From assembly GCA_023151255.1 (NCBI GenBank), contig JAKLJG010000001.1, forward strand, positions 1 to 64,000: a DNA stretch of 64,000 nucleotides, read 5' to 3'. The notes beneath the pieces are model-generated. The model was not told where the DNA came from. It did no database searches and saw nothing but the letters and a program-made list of their open reading frames with translations. Both the position numbers and the translations under genes were made by a program. This document shows positions 44,773 through 52,949 of this stretch, piece after piece. This stretch comes from Cyclobacteriaceae bacterium (GTDB lineage Bacteria; Bacteroidota; Bacteroidia; Cytophagales; Cyclobacteriaceae). Numbering within the stretch: position 1 is the stretch's first letter; the number at the start of each line of letters is the position of its first letter.

Positions 44773-46202
44773 TATTTCCGTAAGACAAGATATGCCGAAC
44801 CGGCCATGATTACGAGAATAAAGGCATTAAGTACCCATCTAATCCAATCGGGTTCAGCAGCGTTTTTCAATGAATTATCGGCCGTGTTGATTTTGTCGTA
44901 GAATGATCCGCCATCTACCGACTCAATGGCTTCATTTTTAAGGCTCTCGCCTTCAACCTGCACGGTGGTTTGCGCAATAAGGGTGTCGTACGATTTTTTA
45001 GCTGGGTTAAAGAATACCCACCGGAAATAATCGCCCAGGTTATAATTGCCCGGTTCTTTTGGGATAATAAAATAGGTAAATGATTTGGAGCCGGTTATCC
45101 GGCTGCCGTTGCGGCTGATGGTTTGTCGTACGTTGGGTTCATAAAAATCGAAGTAACTGTTTGATTCAGCAGCCGGCTTATTAATGCCTGAAATATTTCC
45201 TTCGCCATATATGTTGAATTCGTATGAAACGCTTTTACCGGTTTGCAGATTGCCGGCATTTATTTTTTCGTCAAGGTGGTAATCGCCCACAGCCACCAGG
45301 TCGCGCAACGGGTGTGGTGGTAGTTCTTTTACAATTACCGTTTTTGGTTTGCTGTAAAATGTTTTAAAATCTTCCTGACGGTTTTGGCCAAAAAAGGAAG
45401 GGTTCTTGGCTACCTTGTACTTAATCATTTCCAGCGGCACACTGGGGAAGTGAATAGGTTCGGTGTTTAACGGAAAATACGTGGCCTGGTAAATTTTGTA
45501 TTGTGTATAGCCTTTGCCGTTCAATTCAACCCGGGTGCCTTCAATGTTTTCGATGGAGAAATTTTCTTCCCAGCAGTTTTGTGGTTTTATCTTTTTAACA
45601 ATTTCAGAAACCTGTTTGCTAATCTGATACCAGTATAGTGGCGCCTGATTCGACTCAGCTACATAAAAAGCAAGGGTGGTATTAAAGCCTTCGCCAACGT
45701 AAACCTCGTCTTTGTTGGTGGTGAGTGCAAAGAAGGCGTCTTCTTTAATGTCAATAAATTCAGTGGGCGGGTTACCCATGAAGTCATCGCGTTCAAAAAA
45801 ACTTCTGAACGGATCGCGTTGCTGCTGCACCGGAGGTCCTACTTTTACACGCTTGCCCGGTGACGATAGTACCTGGTCGTTTACCGTCATCTTAAAAGGA
45901 GGAACAACTACAACGCCCTGCTTCAGCGGGGCATAGGTCATAATAACACTTTGCGATGACGAGACCTGGCCGTTAACGATATTGGTTTGTGATGAGGTTG
46001 ACTGTCCACGCTTGCGGAAGCCGGCAATTTCAGGGAAGTTATCGAAATTTTTCAGCCGGTCGTTTTGTACGGTAACGGTAATGGTCCAGGTTTGATTTTC
46101 GCCTATTTCATCAGGTCCCAGCGTAATCTGGATGTTTTGTGCCCGGCCGGTTAAGGCCGGCAAGGTAAGTAGAACCACGCTTGTTAAAAAAAATCGCCTC
46201 AT
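44772..46202 (-). CDS. batD: BatD-like envelope protein
   Basis: 476-residue protein with signal peptide (MRRFFLTSVVLLTLPALTGRAQ), a long beta-rich extracytoplasmic region beginning with the BatD-type IQITLGPDEIGENQTWTITVTVQNDRLKNFDNFP, and one C-terminal transmembrane helix ending in a short RK tail. BatD normally belongs to the Bat aerotolerance operon with BatA/B/C/E; none of these is adjacent, so this is a stand-alone copy and may have a different partner. ATG at 46202 is preferred over the upstream TTG at 46208. Confidence 0.82.
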   Translation of the reverse strand: MRRFFLTSVVLLTLPALTGRAQNIQITLGPDEIGENQTWTITVTVQNDRLKNFDNFPEIAGFRKRGQSTSSQTNIVNGQVSSSQSVIMTYAPLKQGVVVVPPFKMTVNDQVLSSPGKRVKVGPPVQQQRDPFRSFFERDDFMGNPPTEFIDIKEDAFFALTTNKDEVYVGEGFNTTLAFYVAESNQAPLYWYQISKQVSEIVKKIKPQNCWEENFSIENIEGTRVELNGKGYTQYKIYQATYFPLNTEPIHFPSVPLEMIKYKVAKNPSFFGQNRQEDFKTFYSKPKTVIVKELPPHPLRDLVAVGDYHLDEKINAGNLQTGKSVSYEFNIYGEGNISGINKPAAESNSYFDFYEPNVRQTISRNGSRITGSKSFTYFIIPKEPGNYNLGDYFRWVFFNPAKKSYDTLIAQTTVQVEGESLKNEAIESVDGGSFYDKINTADNSLKNAAEPDWIRWVLNAFILVIMAGSAYLVLRK

Positions 46203-46231
46203 TATCAATCTCTGTACCAGATTTATCGTTA

Positions 46232-46259
46232 CAAAACTAAAAATGTTCTTTCAGTTCAA
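46232..46259 (-). promoter_or_regulatory. Candidate promoter for batD
   Basis: On the minus strand TTG at 46257-46259, a 17-nt spacer and TAGTTTTG at 46232-46239 fit the Bacteroidota TTG-N17-23-TAnnTTTG pattern. It is the only candidate in the window with both boxes at accepted spacing. Predicted leader about 24 nt. Confidence 0.5.
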
Positions 46260-46340
46260 TTAGTGAGGTGCTAAATTTAACTGTTTCAAGAACGCAGCAA
46301 TTTTTTATAATAACCAACCTGTCAAAAAAAAACTGCTGAC

Positions 46341-46526
46341 ATGCTGAATTATTTCAAGTCTATCCTCACCAAGGTGAGTTTTGATGCCCGACTCTTTGAG
46401 AAGGAGTTGCGCAAGGCCCTGAAAGTTTTAATCCGCGAAGAAGTGCAGGAGCTCAAACAGTGGTGTTATGCCCGGTTTGGGAGTCAACACGAAGCCATTC
46501 TTAACCGATGCTTCGTGGCAGCGTGA
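46341..46526 (+). CDS. Small charged protein, unknown
   Basis: 61 residues, rich in Lys, Glu and Leu (FEKELRKALKVLIREEVQELKQWCYARFGS), probably helical and cytoplasmic. It overlaps the DUF2752 gene at its 3' end and opens a three-gene operon. I do not recognise a named family. The overlap, sound codon use and divergent position opposite batD favour a real gene. Confidence 0.55.
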   Translation: MLNYFKSILTKVSFDARLFEKELRKALKVLIREEVQELKQWCYARFGSQHEAILNRCFVAA

Positions 46527-46870
46527 ATGGTATGTTTAACCCGGGTCCCGTTAAAAAGCGGGACCCTTTATTTTTATATAGTGTGAAGCGGATACCCCGT
46601 GAAGCTGTAATCTGGCTGGTGGCCTTACTGGCATTGGCGTTGACCGATCCACAGGCCGGAGGGCATTTCACACTTTGCCCGCTGGCCCAAGCCGGAGCCA
46701 CATTTTGCCCGGGTTGCGGACTGGGTCGTTCAATATCCTTATTTTTTCACGGTGATTTTGCTGAATCCTGGCGTATGCATCCGTTAGGAATTGTGACGGT
46801 AATTGTTTTATCTTATCGGATTATATCACTTTTCCAAAACGCATTTAAACCCCATGGCCAAAGTAACTGA
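46508..46870 (+). CDS. DUF2752 membrane protein
   Basis: 120 residues with two hydrophobic segments. The DUF2752 signature is CPLAQAGATFCPGCGLGRSISLFFHGDFAESWRMHPLG, whose C-P-x-C-G-L motif may bind metal. Function unknown. The start could be ATG at 46508 or 46532 (MFNPGPVKKR). It overlaps both neighbours (small ORF upstream, TM2 protein downstream). Confidence 0.82.
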   Translation: MLRGSVNGMFNPGPVKKRDPLFLYSVKRIPREAVIWLVALLALALTDPQAGGHFTLCPLAQAGATFCPGCGLGRSISLFFHGDFAESWRMHPLGIVTVIVLSYRIISLFQNAFKPHGQSN

Positions 46871-47195
46871 TGTATTACCCGAATTAGCCGGTGAAGAACT
46901 GGTATATGTTCAGAACCTGATGAAAGACTGGACAGACGATAAAGCCCGCAATTTTGCTAATGTGTACCGCACCCGCAGGCGCGACCCGCAAATGATTTTG
47001 ATTCTTACGATAATCGGATTTTTCGGTGTGGCCGGTATTCAACGGTTTATTACCGATCAGATAGGGATGGGGCTGCTTTACTTCTTTACTGCAGGGCTCT
47101 GCTTTATTGGTACAATCATCGATTTGGTAAACTATCAGAAACTAGCCTTTGAATACAATCAAAAGAAGGCCAACGAAGTGACTGCAATTATTTAG
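46854..47195 (+). CDS. TM2-domain protein
   Basis: 113 residues with a cytoplasmic N-terminal helix region and a TM2-type pair of helices (MILILTIIGFFGVAGIQRFI and GLLYFFTAGLCFIGTIIDLV). The ORF track start at 46803 lies far inside DUF2752; ATG at 46854 (MAKVTDVLPELAG) is preferred, leaving a 17-nt overlap. Function unknown; co-transcribed with DUF2752. Confidence 0.8.
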   Translation: MAKVTDVLPELAGEELVYVQNLMKDWTDDKARNFANVYRTRRRDPQMILILTIIGFFGVAGIQRFITDQIGMGLLYFFTAGLCFIGTIIDLVNYQKLAFEYNQKKANEVTAII

Positions 47196-47203
47196 CAAGT
47201 ACG

Positions 47204-48397
47204 TTACTGTTCAAAAAAGCAAACCGACCCGCCTACCCAGGTTTTGTTCTTGTTAAACTTAACCCCAATCATTTCGCCACGGCTTAACCGGGCCAGGTTG
47301 GTAACCGGTGTTGGCCGTGCTTTGCCCGGCCCCCAGATATACAGCATCCTGATTTCCGTTTTCACCAGGCCATCCGGTGCCTGAATCACCGGTTCATAGA
47401 CCACCTTGCGTTGTATCAGATAGTTTTTCCGTTCATGCTCAGGTATGCACTCTAAATCGGATTGCGTTACATGAAAGATGATGCCGCTTCCCGAAAAGGA
47501 AAACAGGGGCTTCAGTACATAATTTTCAAGGTCTTCAGGGAAAATTTTGTAGTCATTAAGAAAGCAGCATTCGGGAATGAACTCGCTTTTTATAAATGGC
47601 ATGGTGAATTTACTAATCCGGAAAAACCAGTTGGGGTGCCCGGCCCACTCCACATCAACTTCTTCGGTCAGGTTAAACTGCAAAGTCAAATCCTTGCGGG
47701 CAATCAGTTCATCGAATATAACGCGGTTATAAATTCGCTTTACCTGTATTTCGCGGCCGTTTTTTTTATAAAAAAGTTTTGCGCCTGAACGCCTCAGATT
47801 ACCGATGTGTACAGGTTCAATACCGGTTAGGTGTTTGGTAATAACAAAATCGATAGCAGTATTTTGTTGGAGCGGATCAATTTCAAGCAGAATTACTTCA
47901 TTCGGATCATGACCGTTCAGTAAAATGGATGTTAAAAACGATTGGTACTCTTTCCGGTTTAGCCCAAAATGCGATTGAACCGTATCGGGTACCGGAAAAT
48001 GCTTGCGGTATTGTTCCGAAAGAAAATCCTGCCAGCCGAATAGCGAAGGAAATCCCTGCATCTCAATCAGGCGGGGCTGTAACTGCCCGTCAGCATCTTT
48101 CACCAGGGCAAAGTCGAGCGCCAGAAAAAGCATGTGGTTGTCTTCATTTGGAACCTGAAGATTTTCCGGGATAGCGCGTTCAGTCAATTTTTTGAAGTCA
48201 GGCCTGACGATAAAATCAACAATACTTTCGGCTGCTTGCAGTAGTTTTTGTTTGAGGGCCCGGTCAACAAACACGGGGGTTTCGGCCACTCTGAATTTTA
48301 TCGGGAAATTAAAGTGCCTGTCGAGAGACTGAACAAAGGCGATGTACTTCTCTTCTGAGAAAAATTTGTTGTACTGTTCGCGCAGGGCTTTGATCAT
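47204..48397 (-). CDS. ATP-grasp-like ligase (last gene of amidoligase operon)
   Basis: 397-residue protein with features of an ATP-grasp fold: a glycine-rich lysine loop YVLKPLFSFSGSGIIFHV, the acidic metal-binding-type segment RLIEMQGFPSLFG, and an end strand LIQRKVVYEPVIQ. ATP-grasp enzymes join a carboxylate to an amine or thiol through an acyl-phosphate. I cannot name the subfamily. The first ATG lies inside the stop region of the amidotransferase gene (4-nt overlap), so the two products are likely made together. Confidence 0.6.
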   Translation of the reverse strand: MIKALREQYNKFFSEEKYIAFVQSLDRHFNFPIKFRVAETPVFVDRALKQKLLQAAESIVDFIVRPDFKKLTERAIPENLQVPNEDNHMLFLALDFALVKDADGQLQPRLIEMQGFPSLFGWQDFLSEQYRKHFPVPDTVQSHFGLNRKEYQSFLTSILLNGHDPNEVILLEIDPLQQNTAIDFVITKHLTGIEPVHIGNLRRSGAKLFYKKNGREIQVKRIYNRVIFDELIARKDLTLQFNLTEEVDVEWAGHPNWFFRISKFTMPFIKSEFIPECCFLNDYKIFPEDLENYVLKPLFSFSGSGIIFHVTQSDLECIPEHERKNYLIQRKVVYEPVIQAPDGLVKTEIRMLYIWGPGKARPTPVTNLARLSRGEMIGVKFNKNKTWVGGSVCFFEQ

Positions 48398-49215
48398 AAC
48401 ACCGTTAGTCGGGTTGCGGCTGCCTGGCGAAGAAAGGTGGGAATAATGGTTTTGTAAGTTCGTTTGATCTTATCCGGATCGTTGAGGTACTTCAGCATTT
48501 CCACGTATTTCTTTTCACCGTGCCGTTCAATGATCCCTTTTTTCTTGTCTTCGCGCAGCAGGTACTTAAACATGCCGTCATAGTCGGCCTCGGGATGAAA
48601 CTGCATACCCACGATGGCATCGTCAAACCGGATGCCCATCACGGCCCGTTCCAAATCAACATGAGGTCGTTCTTTTTCAATGCACAGTACGTGTGCACCG
48701 GTGGCCAGCATGCGGGGGCTGGGTTCGGTTACCTGGTAAAAGCGCGAATCTACGGCATAAAAGGGGTCGTCCAGGTTTTTAAATAGCGGTTCATGGCGGG
48801 CCTCTTTAGTTTTATGGATGGGAAATATGCCAAACGCTTCGCTGCGTCTTTTGCTTACCTTACCATATTTATAATGCCTACAGTAAATCTGGAAAGAGTG
48901 GCAGATGAGAAAAACAAACTTCTTTTGTTGCGGGTGCTGGCGGTTGTGTTCCCGGATAGTATCCATCAGCCTGAAATAATTGGCTTCCCATTCGGAGCCT
49001 TCGCTGGCCAGCGGGCTGCCCGGCCCGCCCGAGGAAATGTAGATATCGTAATCGGGTGAAGCGATTTGATTTTTTAGGCGCACATCAAATACCTCGTACT
49101 CCACCGGAAATGATGATTCGGCCTTAAATTGTTCGACCAACTGCACAATGCAGCGCATTCCTTCGTTTTCTTCACCCTCGTATAAATCCAGTATGGCAAT
49201 GCGGATGGCATTCAT
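48394..49215 (-). CDS. Class I glutamine amidotransferase-like protein
   Basis: 273-residue GATase1-fold protein. The oxyanion strand is SSGGPGSPLASEG, the nucleophile elbow FLICHSFQIYCRHY (Cys followed by HSF rather than the usual LGxQ) and the histidine-glutamate pair GMQFHPEADYDG. It probably releases ammonia from glutamine, or acts as a cysteine amidase or peptidase. Overlaps of 4 nt with both neighbours (ATP-grasp-like and YbdK-type genes) tie it to the ligases. Confidence 0.82.
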   Translation of the reverse strand: MNAIRIAILDLYEGEENEGMRCIVQLVEQFKAESSFPVEYEVFDVRLKNQIASPDYDIYISSGGPGSPLASEGSEWEANYFRLMDTIREHNRQHPQQKKFVFLICHSFQIYCRHYKYGKVSKRRSEAFGIFPIHKTKEARHEPLFKNLDDPFYAVDSRFYQVTEPSPRMLATGAHVLCIEKERPHVDLERAVMGIRFDDAIVGMQFHPEADYDGMFKYLLREDKKKGIIERHGEKKYVEMLKYLNDPDKIKRTYKTIIPTFLRQAAATRLTVL

Positions 49216-50309
49216 AATCCTGCTATGGTTTGTTCGGTAATATAATCAACAACTTTTTCCAGGCTGTCGGTTTGCTTAAACACGGCTAACTGTCGGTCGG
49301 CTCCGGTGCCTTGTTTCAGCATGGTGTAAACATAATTAATTGCTTGCCGGCTTCCCAGTTCATCCACTACGTCATCAACAAATTCAAGCAGCTCATTAAT
49401 CAATGCACGGGTTTCTACTTCCTCCTGCTTGCCGAAGTCAATCAGTTTGCCATCAATGCCATAGCGACTTGCCCGCCACTTGTTTTCGTTAATAAGTGCG
49501 CGGTTGTACACAATAAAACTCATGTTTTGCTTGCGCAGTTTATACAATTTTACCACCAGCGCCTGAAACAAGGCCGTTATGGCCATGGTTTCTTCCACTC
49601 GCATGGGTACATCGCAGATGCGGAATTCGATGGTATCGAAGAAGGGATGTACGCGTATATCCCACCAGATTTTCTTGGCGTTGTCGATGCAGCCGGTTTT
49701 GATAAGCAGGTTTACATAGTTTTTGAAGTCGTCCCAATCATTGAAATAATCAGGTAAACCGGTGCGCGGAAACTTATCGAACACTTTGGTACGGAAGGAT
49801 TTGAAGCCGGTGTTGCGGCCCTCCCAAAACGGGCTGTTGCAGGAAAGCGCATACACGTGCGGCAGAAAGTAGCGGATAGTATTCACAATGTGAATGGCCA
49901 TGTTTTTATCGGAAATGCCCACGTGCACATGTAAACCGAAGATGAGGTTTGAACGGGCGGCCTCCTGCATTTCATTAACAATCTCATCGTAGCGCGGGTT
50001 GGGCGTAATCAGTTGTTTTGACCAGTGGGAGAAGGGGTGTGTACCGGATGCGCCAATGCGCAGGTTCATGGAGCGGGCAATGTCGCTAACCAGTTTGCGC
50101 AGTTTGCTGATGTCGCTGCGGGCTTCTTCAATGTTGCGGCAAATGCCGGTGCCAACCTCAACTACGGCCTGGTGCATTTCGGCTTTTACATGGTCTTTCA
50201 ATACCTGTTGTGCCGCCTCAACAATCTTCTGGTCGTGCGAGGTGAGTTCCCGGCTCACCGGGTCAATCACCATGTACTCTTCTTCAACGCCTAATGTAAA
50301 TTTTTCCAT
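49212..50309 (-). CDS. Carboxylate-amine ligase, YbdK/GCS2 family
   Basis: 365-residue member of glutamate-cysteine ligase family 2. The N terminus FTLGVEEEYMVIDP, the block VEVGTGICRNIEEA and LIFGLHVHVGISDKNMAIHI are typical. E. coli YbdK has weak glutamate-cysteine ligase activity, but the family forms many amide bonds and the natural substrate here is unknown. It overlaps the amidotransferase gene by 4 nt and follows a RimK-like ATP-grasp gene. Confidence 0.9.
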   Translation of the reverse strand: MEKFTLGVEEEYMVIDPVSRELTSHDQKIVEAAQQVLKDHVKAEMHQAVVEVGTGICRNIEEARSDISKLRKLVSDIARSMNLRIGASGTHPFSHWSKQLITPNPRYDEIVNEMQEAARSNLIFGLHVHVGISDKNMAIHIVNTIRYFLPHVYALSCNSPFWEGRNTGFKSFRTKVFDKFPRTGLPDYFNDWDDFKNYVNLLIKTGCIDNAKKIWWDIRVHPFFDTIEFRICDVPMRVEETMAITALFQALVVKLYKLRKQNMSFIVYNRALINENKWRASRYGIDGKLIDFGKQEEVETRALINELLEFVDDVVDELGSRQAINYVYTMLKQGTGADRQLAVFKQTDSLEKVVDYITEQTIAGL

Positions 50310-50324
50310 AGCTTCACCCCCTAC

Positions 50325-50343
50325 CCCTCTCCAGCGAAGAGGG
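50325..50343. repeat. Short hairpin in the amidoligase operon
   Basis: ccctct and agaggg form a 6-bp stem around ccagcga in the only gap of any size (41 nt) inside the operon. The sequence cccctacccctctcc is of a kind repeated in Bacteroidota intergenic regions; it may tune downstream expression. Confidence 0.4.
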
Positions 50344-50350
50344 AGAAACG

Positions 50351-51340
50351 TTATTTAGATTTTGCTTTTGACGTAGTCCTGGAATTTCTTTTAAGAAAAG
50401 TTGCCACTGAGTCGGAAACAAATGTTCCCCAGGTCAGGTTGTCTGAATTCGGTTTTTGTTGTTGCGCCCGTTCGATGGCCATTTTCGCGGCATGTTCAAC
50501 CACCCATTCAAAATTTTCCTGGCCAACGGAATTGACATCGGCATCGGGAGCAGGGTTGCAAAAATCGATGGCATACGGAATGCCTCCGCGCACGGCCATT
50601 TCTACCGTATTGAAATCATAGCCAAGTGCCTGGTTGAGTTGTAGTACATAGTCGCGTACTTTTTTAACCAACTTTTCCGAGGCTGGGCCGCTGGTTACCA
50701 CGTACCGCAAATGATGGGGGTTGCGCGGCTCGTATTGCATTACACGAACATAGTTGCGCCCAAGGCAGTAGCAGCGGAAGTATTCTTCGAAAATAATTTC
50801 TTCCTGCAGCATCATTACGAGTTGGCCGGTTTCTTTGTAGGCTCTGAAAAAATCGTCCATGTTGTTGAGTTTGTACACGCTCTTCCAACCGCCACCGGCA
50901 TGGGGCTTCATGTAAGCCGGCCAGCCGATGTATTCAAAGATCTTTTCCCACGACAGTGGAAAATTCAGGTTGCTGAACGATGAATCGGTAGTGTCGGTTG
51001 GTTTATCGTGCGAGGGAAGGATAACCGTTTTCGGTACAGGTACCCCGATTTTCACAGCCAGCGCGTTGTTAAAAAATTTTTCATCGGCACTCCACCAAAA
51101 CGGGTTGTTGATTACGGCTGTTCCGGAAATGGCGGCATTTTTTAGGTAGGCCCGGTAAAAAGGAACATCCTGCGAAATCCGGTCGATAATCACGGCATAA
51201 TCGGTCGGTTCGCCTTGTTGAACTTTGTCGATCAATACCGGTTCGGCCTTAATGTCTTTCAGGCCGGCTTTATTAACACGCTCAATAAAAGCTTCAGGGA
51301 AAGAGCGCTCCATGCCAAACAGAATTCCAATTTTTTTCAT
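50351..51340 (-). CDS. RimK-like ATP-grasp amide ligase
   Basis: 329-residue ATP-grasp protein with an N-terminal PreATP-grasp domain (KKIGILFGMERSFPEAF, IIDRISQDVPFYRAYLK), the lysine/glycine loop YMKPHAGGGWKSVYK and the catalytic acidic region ALGYDFNTVEMAVRGGIPYAIDFCNPAPD, where Glu and Asn would bind magnesium. The ORF track extends 49 codons upstream into the esterase gene; ATG at 51340 is correct. It lies 5 nt after the esterase stop. Such enzymes add amino acids or build peptides. Confidence 0.85.
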   Translation of the reverse strand: MKKIGILFGMERSFPEAFIERVNKAGLKDIKAEPVLIDKVQQGEPTDYAVIIDRISQDVPFYRAYLKNAAISGTAVINNPFWWSADEKFFNNALAVKIGVPVPKTVILPSHDKPTDTTDSSFSNLNFPLSWEKIFEYIGWPAYMKPHAGGGWKSVYKLNNMDDFFRAYKETGQLVMMLQEEIIFEEYFRCYCLGRNYVRVMQYEPRNPHHLRYVVTSGPASEKLVKKVRDYVLQLNQALGYDFNTVEMAVRGGIPYAIDFCNPAPDADVNSVGQENFEWVVEHAAKMAIERAQQQKPNSDNLTWGTFVSDSVATFLKRNSRTTSKAKSK

Positions 51341-51345
51341 AGTTG

Positions 51346-52056
51346 TTATTTTATCAGTGAGAGGTAATGCGGAAACATTTCGCGCCACGCGGGCCAATCG
51401 TGCGGGCGTTCGGGGCGTACATCCAACCAGTGGCTGATACCTTTGTTTTTCAGGATGACCGCCATTTTTTCGTTGGCTTCCCAGCACATATCGTGAGTGC
51501 CGGTACCAAGCACCACAAACATGTCATTGAAAAACGGGTTTTGGGCACCGGGCAGAAAATCGGGTGGGTTATTAAAGTACACGTTGTCATCGTAATAGCC
51601 GTCAAGCTGGCTTTTGATGTCAAATGCTGCGCCCATATTGAGAACATACTTCACTACTTCGGGGTGGCGAAATGCAAAATTGGTGGCGTGGTATCCGCCA
51701 AAACTGCAGCCGGCAGTGGCAATGCGGTGCACACCGGTTTCCCGCTGCATAAGCGGCACCAGTTCGTGCAATAAAAACTGGTCGTACCAGATGTGATTCT
51801 TTACCCGGTCGGCCGGATGAATGTTTTTGTTGTACCAGCTCATTGAGTCAATTCCATCCGGGCAATAAATTTTTACCAGGCCTTCATCCAGGAACCACGC
51901 CACACTATCAATCAGCTTAAAATCTTTGTTTTCGTAATAGCTGCCCATGGACGTAGGGAAAAGCATAACCGGGTATCCGCGTGTGCCAAACGCCAGGGTG
52001 CCGATCTCGCGCCCAAGGTTGGGGCTGTACCATTTATGAAAATGCTCGTGGGGCAT
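51346..52056 (-). CDS. Esterase-family alpha/beta hydrolase (operon lead gene)
   Basis: 236-residue cytoplasmic hydrolase of the putative-esterase family (PF00756, Esterase-D/Fes-like). The nucleophile elbow is AGCSFGGYHA; the histidine is in RPERPHDWPAWREMFPHYL. Substrate unknown. It is the first gene of the five-gene amidoligase operon and is divergent from another member of the same family 76 nt away, suggesting both act on the product or a precursor. Confidence 0.83.
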   Translation of the reverse strand: MPHEHFHKWYSPNLGREIGTLAFGTRGYPVMLFPTSMGSYYENKDFKLIDSVAWFLDEGLVKIYCPDGIDSMSWYNKNIHPADRVKNHIWYDQFLLHELVPLMQRETGVHRIATAGCSFGGYHATNFAFRHPEVVKYVLNMGAAFDIKSQLDGYYDDNVYFNNPPDFLPGAQNPFFNDMFVVLGTGTHDMCWEANEKMAVILKNKGISHWLDVRPERPHDWPAWREMFPHYLSLIK

Positions 52057-52132
52057 GGCAGCGGCTGTGGAGGGTTTTGGTAAAATTTTATTTTTGCTGC
52101 CTTAAAATAAGCAATTCAACTCAATATCGGTT

Positions 52133-52945
52133 TTGGATACCCCGCAATTGTACCATCTTGAACAGTTAACTGATGTCCATTCTAAGTTACTGGGGCGCGA
52201 TACGATTGTGGATATTTATCTTCCACAAGCGTTTGAAAAGGCAGATAATCCATATCCTTTGCTGATTCTCAATGACGGCCAGGATGGTAAAGCCATTGAA
52301 TTGAAGGAGCGCCTTGAAGAATTGAGCAAGTCGCAGGCTATTCGCAATGTAATCGTGGTGGCTGTGCATGCCGGAGATCGCCTGCAGGAATACGGAGTTG
52401 CTTCACGAAAAGATTATAAAGGCCGCGGGTCTAAAGCTAAAGACTATACGCGGTTTATCATGACCGAACTGGTACCCTATATTCACTACCGGTATCCTGT
52501 TTCGGAAAATAAGACCGATCACGTGATTGCCGGATTTTCGATGGGTGGTCTTTCGGCTGTTGATATAGCATGGAATAATGCCGATTATTTTGGAAAAGCC
52601 GGGGCGTTTAGCGGATCGTTCTGGTGGCGTAAGCGCGATGCTAAAAGTATTCTCTACAGTGATAAGCGTGATCGACTGATGCATTTGCAGATTCGAAATG
52701 GAAAGTTCAAGCCGGGATTAAAGTTCTGGTTTCAAACGGGCACACAGGATGAGCTGAGTGACCGCAACGAGAACGGAACCATTGATTCTATTGACGATAC
52801 GCTTGATCTAATTGCTGAACTGACAAAAAAGGGTTACCGGCCTTTTCAGGATATTCAGTATTACGAAATTGAAGGGGGCAAACATAACCTCGAAACCTGG
52901 AAGCAGGCGTTACCTGCGTTTTTGAAGTGGGCGTTTGGAAGTTAA
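52133..52945 (+). CDS. Esterase-family alpha/beta hydrolase (divergent)
   Basis: 270-residue PF00756 hydrolase with the serine in GFSMGGLSAVDIAW, a calcium-like DRNENGTIDSIDD loop and the histidine in EGGKHNLETW. It is predicted to be cytoplasmic, since no signal peptide is seen. The start is TTG at 52133; there is no in-frame ATG before the catalytic region. It shares its promoter region with the amidoligase operon and is convergent with the DUF559-QueG fusion. Confidence 0.83.
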   Translation: MDTPQLYHLEQLTDVHSKLLGRDTIVDIYLPQAFEKADNPYPLLILNDGQDGKAIELKERLEELSKSQAIRNVIVVAVHAGDRLQEYGVASRKDYKGRGSKAKDYTRFIMTELVPYIHYRYPVSENKTDHVIAGFSMGGLSAVDIAWNNADYFGKAGAFSGSFWWRKRDAKSILYSDKRDRLMHLQIRNGKFKPGLKFWFQTGTQDELSDRNENGTIDSIDDTLDLIAELTKKGYRPFQDIQYYEIEGGKHNLETWKQALPAFLKWAFGS

Positions 52946-52949
52946 TGGG

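Noticed and set aside
51341-51487. 49-codon N-terminal extension of the RimK-like ATP-grasp gene
   Set aside because: It lies inside the esterase coding region, is not protein-like and precedes a typical ATP-grasp start MKKIGILFG.
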